A stretch of DNA of 64,000 nt. Origin: Tragulus kanchil. Lineage: Eukaryota > Chordata > Mammalia > Artiodactyla > Tragulidae. Made by a program: the position numbers and the translations under genes. Shown here in pieces: positions 1-12,700 of this stretch (positions within the stretch are counted from its first letter, which is position 1; every line of letters starts with the position of its first letter). Below the pieces are notes generated by a model that worked only from the letters and a program-made list of their open reading frames with translations, searched no databases and was not told where the DNA came from. The stretch is taken from the NCBI GenBank assembly GCA_022376925.1, contig JAIOJX010000031.1, positions 140,510,854 to 140,574,853 of the forward strand. Reading direction: 5' to 3'.

Positions 1-568
1 GAGCCCTCTCCCAGGGCCGACAGCGGGGCGCGGGGCCTCAGGGGGGCAGGCAGCGGCTCAGCAGGCCGCACGCGCCCACAGCCGCGTCAGGCCACACCCG
101 CTGGTGGCCAGGAGGACCAGTGGCTCGTGACTGCTCCCGCCAGCTGACGCTGAACGGAAAGCATGCACACGCCTCAGTGACAGCCCATCTGTTTAGAAAG
201 CAGCTTTAACTGTGCTTAAGCTTCAGTAAGGGCTCAACTCCTTTGTGGAATGAGGTAATGAATATACTTTTTTCTTAAACAAACAGTCCCACTAATATAA
301 ACTCCCTGACAACATAAGTCCCTAAAGACAGTTTACTGGTTTTAAAACAACTGCCATACAGAACAGACATTCCGAACGAGCTCCTGAACCATGTTTGGAC
401 ACTTCCATACCATGCTTCGTATGAAAAAAGGGACACCACGTCATCAGAATGGACTTTCAGGACAAAACCCAACCAACCATGGATCCAAGGCAGGGCCCCA
501 AATAGTACTGTCTCCCATTACTGGTGTGGAAAAGACAGCTTAACCTTGATACTCCCAAGAGTCTTTAC
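1..568 (-). other. BRD7 intron 7 (partial)
   Basis: Starts with the exon 7 donor. The first 180 bases of the window are strikingly GC- and CpG-rich compared with the AT-rich DNA beside them, and I cannot assign them to a repeat family. No coding exon recognised. Confidence 0.6.
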
Positions 569-753
569 TTTTTATTTTCCTTATTGGGGCCCTTGAAGCC
601 TTGTGCCTCGGCGTCTCCGGCGTCCTCCCCTTCTCTCGGCCAGCAGCTGCTGTCCTCCCCGCTCTGTGAGGTGTCTGTTCCATCTTTCTGCTTTCGACTT
701 TTCTGCAAGTCTGCCATGAAGTCTATGCTCTGCTTCAGGCTCTGAATTCTCTC
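569..753 (-). CDS. BRD7: BRD7 coding exon 7
   Basis: Acceptor CTTTCAG before 753, donor GTAAAG from 568. The exon is 185 bp: 61 codons from ERIQSLKQSIDFMADL, then a Ser/Glu/Asp-rich stretch ending NKENK, plus two bases of the next Lys codon. The next exon lies left of the window. Confidence 0.96.
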
Positions 754-3700
754 CTGAAAGCATTCAAGAACATTCTCACTTATATTTGTCATTCACTTTT
801 AAAATAATGCATTTTGTTCCCCAGGAGAATCTGCACTATCCTACCATTAACTAGGGAATAAAAACAATTAAATGGAATCACATCAACAGAGAAGAACATT
901 AGGAACTAGGACAAAAAAATCTATCCCTTCAATTCAGATAATTTCCAACAGAAGAGAATGCTTTGCAACTTTACTGTATCATCAGAAAGTTCACAGAAGA
1001 GAGAATATGAATAAAGACTAAATATTCTTAGCAGTAGTAAATTTAAAGTTCAGTTTAATAGTATGCTAAAACTTTATATTTAATAGAATGGCTTATCTTC
1101 TGAAATTTAAGAATTATTAGATATTCAAAAGGAGCATGTGAACATGGGAAGATCCTTTACTTTCTGGTATCCTGAGACAACCACTGAGGACCCTGGCATT
1201 TTTCTGTGTCAAAAACATGCCTCACAGAGAACAAAAAGGCTGCTAGCATAGTTTCCATTATAAGAACGCTTAATGTTCTAACCAAAGGAGTATTATTTCT
1301 ATTCTGCGAAACTATGTGCTGAATTTTCCACTGTATTGACATGCTGTGAAATTTTCATTGTGGTCACGGGCTTGTAGTTTCTGGACAAATCTGTTAGAGG
1401 TGGGCTCCTAGTGACTACTCTGCCTTTTAATTCTGAGTGTTGTCAAGGGACGAAATACAGACTGTAGTCTCCCTAGGGCTACATAGCAGCAGCAGGGAAG
1501 ACTTCTGCAGAATAACAAAAACCAGAACTGGAAAGGCCCAGAGGTCCTTCAGCTAAGAACAATGCAGCCCACCAATGCTACACGACCCACCTACAGTCCC
1601 AGAACCAGTGACCAAGACCAGCCCTCTCACAGCAGGGCCTTTCCTCATCATGTTCTGCTGCAACAGTAGTGCAGACTGTGCCAGCCTAACAAATGAACCC
1701 TGCTGTTTTTACTGGACTATAATTTTACATTAATCTCAAAATTATTTAAGTAATATATTTAATTGCAGACAAAGAGGAGAAAATAAGAATCTTATTAATT
1801 TATTATCCAGAGGATAAGTGCTAAAAGGTTTAATATTCGAGTATTTTTCTCATTACACATATTAGCAAATCAAAATTACACTGAACAAATATTTTACAGT
1901 TAACAAACTGCACTATCCTACCATTAACTAGGGAATAAAAACAATTAAATGGAATCACATCAACAGAGAAGAACATTAGGAACTAGGACAAAAAAATCTA
2001 TCCCTTCAATTCAGATAATTTCCAACAGAAGAGAATGCTTTGCAACTTTACTGTATCATCAGAAAGTTCACAGAAGAGAGAATATGAATAAAGACTAAAT
2101 ATTCTTAGCAGTAGTAAATTTAAAGTTCAGTTTAATAGTATGCTAAAACTTTATATTTAATAGAATGGCTTATCTTCTGAAATTTAAGAATTATTAGATA
2201 TTCAAAAGGAGCATGTGAACATGGGAAGATCCTTTACTTTCTGGTATCCTGAGACAACCACTGAGGACCCTGGCATTTTTCTGTGTCAAAAACATGCCTC
2301 ACAGAGAACAAAAAGGCTGCTAGCATAGTTTCCATTATAAGAACGCTTAATGTTCTAACCAAAGGAGTATTATTTCTATTCTGCGAAACTATGTGCTGAA
2401 TTTTCCACTGTATTGACATGCTGTGAAATTTTCATTGTGGTCACGGGCTTGTAGTTTCTGGACAAATCTGTTAGAGGTGGGCTCCTAGTGACTACTCTGC
2501 CTTTTAATTCTGAGTGTTGTCAAGGGACGAAATACAGACTGTAGTCTCCCTAGGGCTACATAGCAGCAGCAGGGAAGACTTCTGCAGAATAACAAAAACC
2601 AGAACTGGAAAGGCCCAGAGGTCCTTCAGCTAAGAACAATGCAGCCCACCAATGCTACACGACCCACCTACAGTCCCAGAACCAGTGACCAAGACCAGCC
2701 CTCTCACAGCAGGGCCTTTCCTCATCATGTTCTGCTGCAACAGTAGTGCAGACTGTGCCAGCCTAACAAATGAACCCTGCTGTTTTTACTGGACTATAAT
2801 TTTACATTAATCTCAAAATTATTTAAGTAATATATTTAATTGCAGACAAAGAGGAGAAAATAAGAATCTTATTAATTTATTATCCAGAGGATAAGTGCTA
2901 AAAGGTTTAATATTCGAGTATTTTTCTCATTACACATATTAGCAAATCAAAATTACACTGAACAAATATTTTACAGTTAACAAACTGCAACTATCTCCCT
3001 TCTGTATCATTAAATATTCTTTAAAATATTTTAAACAACTGTATAGTTTTTCATTCCATGTGTGTCCCATGGTTTAACTAACAATCCTCTACTGGACATT
3101 TAACTTATTTCCAATTTCTGCTATCATAAATAAAAATATCTAGGAAGCTCTCTTTAGAATAAATCCTAGGATTAAAAATACTAGGTCAAAGGGAGTATTT
3201 TTTTTAAGGTTATTGATAGTTTATTGCCAATCTGCTTTCCAGAAAACTTTTAACAATTTTTAGCATTTGAAAGTTTCACCAGTGTTTGAAAATTTCTCTG
3301 AATGCTTGCCATACTGGTTAGCATCATTAAAAAAATAAACTGGACTTCCCTGGCAGTCTGGTGGTTAAGGCTTGGAACTTCCACTGCAAGGGGCGCAGGT
3401 TCAATCCCTGGAACTTAAGAGTGTGACCAAAAAAAAATGATTTTTAAAATAGGTCTTACTTTAACAAGTACTTAAAAAAACATTAGTTTACTAGAGGGTT
3501 TAATTCTTTGCCATTTATTATTAATGGCTAACATCTACTGAGTGCTCTTTCATGAGGTGTGGCTCTATGCGGTAAGTCCTACTGTATGCCATTTTATCCG
3601 ATGGGAAAATAGCTGAGGAATGCTACCTAAGGTCACACAGTGTCTCTCTCAACAGCAGAGCCAGGACTTGAACCTCGACGAGCCTGATCTAAAGTCACTA

Positions 3701-6700
3701 TGCTAGAAACAGTACTGTTTATAATAAATATAATGCAGCATTTAGTGTTTATTTAGGAGATCAAAAGAGTTACTATGTCCACTCTTTATAAAAATAACAG
3801 ATCTGTTAATAGTTACTATTTGTGTGTAACTGAAAAAAAAAAAAACAATGATGCCTGACTACAATTTTTATGCTGAATTAAAAATGTTATTTTTGAGAAG
3901 ACACCATTCATGGAAGACACTGTGCTGGGCTCTCTTGGGAGATGTGCTATTAAAAGATGTGCTATTAAAAGAGTAACTCAAAAGGTCTAAATTTAATTGT
4001 TTAAAAATCACTGTTGTAAGGATCTCTCCCATCTAGGGTGGAGAGAACAGTCAACAGGAAGCTACAACACAGGATGGGTAGGGCTCCTTAACAGGAAGAG
4101 ACCTGAAGAAAAGGAAGACAACGGGGAGAGAAAGGGGCAAGTGGAGAAGCCTTTTACCGTGCTTCCAGTCATCCCATCCCCAATAAAATGCAAGAGATAC
4201 TGGAATTATTCCCATGTTATATTAACTATGTATTTTAAGATGAGAAAACAGTGGTAAATCAAAGTTGAAAAATTTATTTGAGTATGTTATGTTTGCAAAT
4301 CCAACTCTATTCTAAAAATTACAGGTACATATTCTGGAGTAAACACTGCGTTTGTTGGGTGCACTTTTACTTCAAATACAAAAATAACAAGTATTTGCAT
4401 GTTTAAAAAACTGGAAGATGGCTTGGTTCTGGATTCTGAGCCTTTCTGCAAGGGACGAGACAAACATTTTATATTTCCCTTTCCTCTGGATATTCTGCCA
4501 AAGATGGGTAACTGGCTTACATTATAGCTCCCCAAGTCTTTAGGAAGGGGTAGGAATTGATGTTATCTAAACATTAGGAGGGCAAGAATGATCATCAATC
4601 CAAATGTTTGTCTTTCCTCAGTGAAGTGGATCCAAGAAGCTTTCAGAGCCAAGCACACAGACATCAAGACATCTTGCACGCAAGGCAATTCTTTAGACGT
4701 AAAACTGTGATACAAACATCCCCATAAAAGCTGGAAGGCCATGTGCACGCACACGGTTCGTTTCTACCATTCTCTAACTCGGCTGAATTTCAGCCTCAGC
4801 TCCTAATTCTGACTGCTTTCTCCTTCTCATACCCACTGACTTCTTTTTAATTTTTTGTTAAAAAATCCCTCTATTTAATCTTCTTGGTCTCCTCCCTGCT
4901 CTAGTTTTTATCTAAAACCAGCACATTAATGCTAGCAATTATCTTGGAGTCCTCAGATTAAACTTTCTTCTCTACAGATAAGAACACAGAGGCCCAGGGT
5001 GGCCCAAGGTTCTTGAGTGGAAAAGAGATAAAACTAGAACTCAGTCCTCTGACTTCCTGCTGTGATAAGGTGCCAGGTTTGTCTCAGTTACTTTTCCATC
5101 TACTCAGGGCTGTGAGTAAAGCCTCACAAGACGTGATTCATCTGATGAGTTCTCCTCCTCTTCCAAGAGATGCATGGGATCACCTCAATCTCATCAGCTA
5201 AGACTCCCGCTCCCGTTTAATCTCACTGTGAAGCCTGTGATGACGCTGTGTCTGTCTCTGCACGCCTTTCTCCCACCTCCCGCGCCCTGCTCTGGAGCCG
5301 CTCTTGTTCTTCAAGGGAGAGTCGGCCCCTGCGGGAAGGTGGCTTTCTGACAATTCCAAGTGAATGCTCATTTGTATGTTTGCTTTCTTTCTACCTGAAG
5401 GAGTTCCTGTGCTTCACCAAACATCAGATTTCATCCCTACAAAGGGAAAGAAGACGCTTGCCTCCTACAAAGGGATCATAATTCATGGAATCAATCCCGT
5501 GCTGGAAGTCACGATGATGTCTGTTTCACAGCCAATATAAGTGTCTATCTGGTGAATACCAACTCAACAGCTTCCAAGTAAATAACTAGAAGTGAATGCC
5601 AACATTTATTTGTATCAATTCCAAATGAGACTCTTCCCGATTTAATTGTCTTCTCTATGTTAAATTTTTTTTTCATTTAATATTTCTTCCTCTAATATAA
5701 CCTGCTTATAAAATAAAATACAAACTGTACTGGATCTATATATCATTATGACCAAAAACAAAAGGGATGTAGATTTTATGACAAAGAATTTCCTTTACCT
5801 GGCTAAGAATTTTCATCCCTGAGTGTAACAGCTTCTTCGCAGCTTTATAATAAATGGTCTCTGGTTTGTTGTAAATCATAGCATTAGTACACATTAGTTT
5901 GAAGTTATCCTGCAGAGAAACATTAGGGAGGAATGCATTAAGACAAAATAAAGTACCCTCCTGTCCTGGTTTGAAATCATGCAGGTCCTCAAAAAATTAA
6001 AAACCACCACCACCAAACAAAAACAAACCAGTAAAAAAAAAAATAAACCCGTCTTTTTGTTTACTAAACACTAATAGCAGTAATTTAAGCTTCAAAACTA
6101 ACAAAACAAATACTGCTCAATTAAACACCCTACTACATTCTATAGTAACTACATATAAACTTCAGATTCTGAGATCAAATTTTACAATGGGTTTCTTCAG
6201 CATAATCTTACTGCACACAAAAAGATTTAGAAGAAAATAATTCTGTCTTACATTTAATACTTATTAACTGAGCACTTCATTTAATTAAAAATATCCTTAG
6301 CTTAAAAACATCTTCATTGTCCATTTATGAATTAAATAGTTTATTTTGGGTCTTGATTGAAAACTGGGATAATGCTAAATTATCACAGTATTTCCTAACA
6401 GATTCAAATTAACTGAGGAAAAATGGCAAAACATTTACATTAATTTTATCTTAGGTGTTTGGATACCAAATATAATTTGCAGACTGTTGTAAAATCATGC
6501 CAACCTGAAATAAACTGTACAACCTCAAAGAGTTACAACACGTTAACCAGAGTAGGCAAATTATCAGACTGTACTTTTGGTTTAAATTTCAAAGTATGGC
6601 ATGCGCTAGGGAACTCAATCCCACTGCATATTTTCACGGTTAGGTCATTTTTACATTGTATAAATGTGAGGGTGATTAAGCCAAGGCCTTACTAGGTTAA

Positions 6701-9700
6701 AACGATAAAAACTCAACAAAAAAGGATACTCCTCCTCTGGATATAAAACAAAAGATTTAAGTCCCACTATTTCATAACTAGTGATAGCAGCTTAGAATAC
6801 TTAATGTAATGAAAGTAGGTGTACTGAATAGTATTTAAAAGTGCGTGAGGAGACGGGTTCGAGGGCCACAGTAAGCCTGGTATTAAATCTAGAGCAGTCC
6901 TCGGTTCCCAGCCAGGCCTCCCATCAGTCAGGACTCTGTTAGGCCGTGATCTCCAGGAACCTGGCAAAAGCTACGGCTGCACTCCTCAAGCACATACATA
7001 TAATACAGAGGTGAACAAAAAATTTCCTTGTACTTAAGTTTCTGGTCTCTCTAAAGCCTCACCCGTGGCTACCCAAAGGACCCCAGGTTAAGAACCCTGG
7101 CTACAGACATTCCGAAAAGCTTCCACTCCATTCAGAATTATTACCTATGTATTCGGGGGAAAGAAAGGCAAACGAGGGGAGACAACTATGTGAGCACGAC
7201 ACTAAATGACCTCTGGGGCTGCAGCTGGCGAGAGGGTACTGGATTGTTCTGCAGACCACAGGGCTGATACGTTATTCCACGAATCTTTCTGAAAAGCTGT
7301 TTATGTACTTGGTATTATGTTCAGCTGTTCTGGGTCTCTGTGGCCGCAGGGGCAACGGGCAGTGAGCGGGAGCTCCTCTCTCGCTGTGGTGCGTGGACTT
7401 CTCATTGCCGGGGCTTCTCTCGCTGCAGAGCACAGGCTCCAGGGCACAGGCCCCACAGCTGGGGCGCACGGGCTGAGCACGTGGGATCTTCCCGGTGCAG
7501 GAACTGAACCCACGTCTCCCGCACTGGCAGGCAGACTCCTTAACACCAAGCCTCCCGGGAAGCCCTGTTACTCCATGGATCTTAACTGTCATGTGCTCGG
7601 CTTTGATGGACTTTTGTGTAATGGCACTTGGTGTTTCATAAAGCTGGAGTGACCTTTCTGCATACTTCCACGTATTAAAAAAAAAAAAAGCACCCTCCAA
7701 CAGCCTAATGATCTGGGTAAGCTAATAAACATCACACGGCTACTGACATTTCCTGAGAAAAAAACTGCAGTCCTGTAGAAAACTCCAACAAGTTAAAAAT
7801 ACTGTTCTTTTCAATTATGATAAATCTTGACCATCTGCTCAAAAACACTTAGACGGGCATTCTTCTAACCCCTCTTGTCATCGTTAAGGGCAAGATAAAA
7901 GGAAAACTATTCACAAAAGGGAAAAAAACTGTGAACAATTTTCCATTAAGCAATAATAAGGTCAGAAATATGTTGAAATAAACAGTGCTAGCCTAATTTT
8001 CACCAGATGAAAAGTTGAGAACAGTTTCCATTTCTCGGAATACAAGAGAATACAATTCAGGTTTTTCAGAGTGAAATATACATTCAAGTTGATAGTAAAG
8101 ACAGAACTAAATGCTAGTATTAGTCATAAAAGTCAGCTGATTAACGTGGATGAAAAAAAAGAGATCAAGTAAAGATAACACTTTCTGTCTTATTTTCCTT
8201 CTGTAACCAATTAGGATCTAGCCCTTAGGTCAGGTGAACACCCAGAAAGAAAACAAAAGTAGGACAGACATTTAACCACTGAAGCTTGTGGTGGTTTGGT
8301 ACACAGCAAATTAAAAAGAAAACACATGGCTCCTTGTCTTAGGACGATTAAAACAAAAAGCTTAACTCTGAAACCAACATATATACCAAGGCTATTTAAA
8401 GACACAAAAAAACTTCAACTGTAACATTAGGCATCTTTGTGGCTTGTAGGTTTTTTACTTGTAATTTTTAAATTTCTTTTTTCTGAAAGCTGAAGAAAAT
8501 ATGCTAAACAAAATAGCCACAGTGAATCCAGGGAGCAATTGACTTTCATCAAACTAGAAAACGTAATTAAACTTCTGCTTAGTATTTCTTGACAAGTCAA
8601 TTTCTTCTCTATTTTACATGCCCACAAACCTAAAAAGAAACTGCTCTACATCAACGTCCATTAAAATATTGACTTTACTCAATAGTTTGTAATAACCTAT
8701 AATGGAAAATAATAGAGAAAAAATACATAGTCAAATCACTTTAAGGTACCCCTGAAACACATTGTAAATCAACTATACTTCTATTAAAAATCTATCAATC
8801 TTACCTGTATTGATCCAAAATTTAAAATTAAACACATTTTTATTTTCAGAGTTGAGAAAATATTTTACAGAACACACAAAACTTAAAATTTTACCAAAAC
8901 CCACAAAATAATAAAAGACAGCAGATGACTTATTCTGTCCGATTTCCTATCACGAAGATCAAAAACGTTTTCTAAGACAGAAAAAACTGATTTAGATATT
9001 AAAATAAACTTGAAAAAGATTCTGAATATGAGCTGTGCAGATTTCTACCAAGACTTCATATACACAGGATTCAAAAGGCTGACTCTCATGTATGAATAGG
9101 TATGTTACTTTGTAGCATAGCTTAGTCTATTCTCCAACACAACATAAATAACTAGTTACCTTCAGTTCTTCTATGGACTGGTAATCATTGTTCTTGATCT
9201 TTTCTTTCATGGTACTGAAGTCCATTGGGTGTTTAATGATCATGGAGTAGCCAGGGGCAATAAAATCAGTCACAGGAAATGAAAAGAAAGCACTTGGGTC
9301 TTTTCTGTGAAGATAGGAAAAAAGCCATTTTATTTCTACTACAAACAAACCTACTGGTCAAGTAGTCAGAGGAAATCCTTCAGATGTAGAATTTGTAGTA
9401 GGCGAATGTGCTTTTCACTGAAAATTGAAGTAATGATTTTAAAGACGAATAACTATTTAACAAGGTTAAGACGCTTTACGTACAAACTGTACCTTTAAGA
9501 CAGAGAATCTTTTAAAATTATGTAGCTTAATAAATTCATAACATCTCCAACACAGGAAAAGATAGAGCAAAATAAGAAATCTAGACTGACTAACCGATGT
9601 CTTGTGCACTAGGAGATTGGTACTGTGTATTTTATCAACCACAGAGGAAAAAGCAGAAACAGTACCTAGGACGCAGGCCTGCAACCTTCGCTTTCTAACC

Positions 9701-12700
9701 AGGTTTAGACTCCTGGGGGGCCAGAGAGCTGCTGCACCCTCGTGAGTGCAGCTGGCCCTTGGTAGCTGTGGGCTTCCCAAACGTGGCTGACTGTGTTCAC
9801 CAGACTGCAGCCGTGTTAGGTGAGGGACCTGAGCATCTTTGGACTCTGGCATCCACGGGGGTTCCTGGAATCAGTCCCCTGAGGATACCAAAGGACGACT
9901 ATGTGTATTTTCTTAAATCAGTGGGCATAACTTCTATTGTGTGTGTAGGGAAGTACTCAAAAAATTGACATTAAAAAGGTCACTATAATACCCCCAAAGC
10001 TGAGACCCAATGTTTTCTATCATAGGTTCTCAACTTTGGCTGTGCACAAGAATTGTTAAGAGGAGCTTTAAAAAGAATTCCAGTGTGGTGGGAGGCTAAC
10101 CCTGGACTTCCCTCTTGCGGGAAGAAGAATGGCCCAGCCACTGGCCTTTCTAGGGCTGAAGTTTGGTACTGCCAGGAAACCGGGTTGAGAACTACAGCTC
10201 TGTATGATTAGTTCATCAGACTGTTGTTTTTCTCTGGAAATCTGGTTTATCAAAGCTTTCTTATTCCAAATAATCACAGCATTAAAAATCGTAATAGCAG
10301 CAATTTAAAAAATATATTTACCACATGCCAGGCACAGTGGTAGGGAACTGATGTATTTTATACCTAATGCTTTTATATCTAAAGCCATCAGGAGGTAGTA
10401 TGCTCACTTAGAGATGAGGATACTGAGGCTCAGAGGTCAAATCATTTGTTTTAGGTCATAAATCTGATAAAATAAAGAGTTGGAATCTGAACTCAGGTGT
10501 GTGTGTATCTGCCGTGGTTCGTCTCAGAAGACCTAACAATAAAACTAAAAATACTGAGAATAAGCAAAAATGCTCAATTTGGAACTCAGACATCCAAATG
10601 CATACTATCCATGTAAGTCACTGTGAATGACACCACGGAGTGTCTCCGGAGGACCTCTTCAGAGCAAATTTTATACACGCCCTAAAACCACCCATTTTAT
10701 CATTGATTCCCACTTGATTTGACCAAAGACGATGTTACTAAACTTAGTCAATTATATTCTTTTCTAGTATTTGTACTGAGCCTCAAGGATCAAGAATCAC
10801 TGTGGCTATTAAAAAAAAATGTGGCTATGAGTTCCAGTTCCCAAAATGTTCTTAGCAATGTGAACATTCTTAGATTAAGAGAAACTCTGATAAGTAGACT
10901 TCTCTTAAGGAAACATCGCTAACCTGTATTCCAGTTTTAAATTGCAGGAAATAATATTAAAATGCTTTATAGTGAGAAATTCTAATTGAATTGGAATGCT
11001 CAATATTTACCTGTTTATTCCTTTGGGACAAACAATGAACGTCTTACTTAAGTATAAAGACCTGAGATATAAACTTCTCAACAGTTCTATAATACCAAAA
11101 GGAAGAGAGGCCAAAAGACTTTGGCTGTGCACAAGAATTGTTAAGAGGAGCTTTAAAAGAATTCCAGTGTGGTGGGAGGCTAACCCTGGACTTCCCTCTT
11201 GCGGAAGAAGAATGGCCCAGCCACTGGCCTTTCTAGGGCTGAAGTTTGGTACTGCCAGGAAACCGGGTTGAGAACTACAGCTCTGTATGATTAGTTCATC
11301 AGACTGTTGTTTTTCTCTGGAAATCTGGTTTATCAAAGCTTTCTTATTCCAAATAATCACAGCATTAAAAATCGTAATAGCAGCAATTTAAAAAATATAT
11401 TTACCACATGCCAGGCACAGTGGTAGGGAACTGATGTATTTTATACCTAATGCTTTTATATCTAAAGCCATCAGGAGGTAGTATGCTCACTTAGAGATGA
11501 GGATACTGAGGCTCAGAGGTCAAATCATTTGTTTTAGGTCATAAATCTGATAAAATAAAGAGTTGGAATCTGAACTCAGGTGTGTGTGTATCTGCCGTGG
11601 TTCGTCTCAGAAGACCTAACAATAAAACTAAAAATACTGAGAATAAGCAAAAATGCTCAATTTGGAACTCAGACATCCAAATGCATACTATCCATGTAAG
11701 TCACTGTGAATGACACCACGGAGTGTCTCCGGAGGACCTCTTCAGAGCAAATTTTATACACGCCCTAAAACCACCCATTTTATCATTGATTCCCACTTGA
11801 TTTGACCAAAGACGATGTTACTAAACTTAGTCAATTATATTCTTTTCTAGTATTTGTACTGAGCCTCAAGGATCAAGAATCACTGTGGCTATTAAAAAAA
11901 AATGTGGCTATGAGTTCCAGTTCCCAAAATGTTCTTAGCAATGTGAACATTCTTAGATTAAGAGAAACTCTGATAAGTAGACTTCTCTTAAGGAAACATC
12001 GCTAACCTGTATTCCAGTTTTAAATTGCAGGAAATAATATTAAAATGCTTTATAGTGAGAAATTCTAATTGAATTGGAATGCTCAATATTTACCTGTTTA
12101 TTCCTTTGGGACAAACAATGAACGTCTTACTTAAGTATAAAGACCTGAGATATAAACTTCTCAACAGTTCTATAATACCAAAAAGGAAGAGAGGCCACTG
12201 GTTTCTGATTTTCACTGCAAAACTGAATAGGTACTGAATATAGATAGAACTAGAGGCTTTATGTTAAAAAAATATTTATGATAAGCTCTGGGGTTGACAT
12301 ATAAGTCCAACACGGTGAGACGAAAGCTCACTGTTGGAATGCATGCCCTATATCCATGAATCATCTGCCAATAATGTAAATGTCTTTGATCTGAAACTTC
12401 AAACTCTGAGTGAAGAGAGGTATCAAAATAAATATTTTAGTAAGGATCAAGTTATTCTTCTCCCTTTTTAGAACTTAACACTGGTTTTATCAACCTAGTG
12501 TAATTTTGGGAACAAATTTCAGCACTTGAGAGAGGGTCACAAATCTTACTTTCGGTATTCCGCTTCTCCTTTCAGACCTGGTGACTGCTGAATGTTTATG
12601 GCAGTGACAGCCACTGCACAGACAATACAGACGGTGGTCTTCTCTATTAGCAAATGGCAATACCTGTACTGTTTACTCCCGGTTTGAAGTTTTAACATCA

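Larger units (their letters stand above)
754..5798 (-). other. BRD7 intron 6
   Basis: AT-rich intron. It contains one of the 1.08-kb tandem copies (831-2984), an L1 3'-end relic, a short SINE and MIR relics, all listed separately. From 3686 to 4969 and from 5076 to 5798 I recognise nothing beyond a 15-bp unit repeated twice at 3941-3970 (gatgtgctattaaaa). Its true length is probably about 4 kb once the duplicate is removed. Confidence 0.7.
5910..9159 (-). other. BRD7 intron 5
   Basis: AT-rich intron with A/C-rich low-complexity sequence near 6000-6060, a SINE at about 7318-7565 and a short L1 3'-end tail near 8739-8790. The remainder (5910-7317, 7566-8738, 8791-9159) shows no recognisable gene or repeat. 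Confidence 0.7.
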
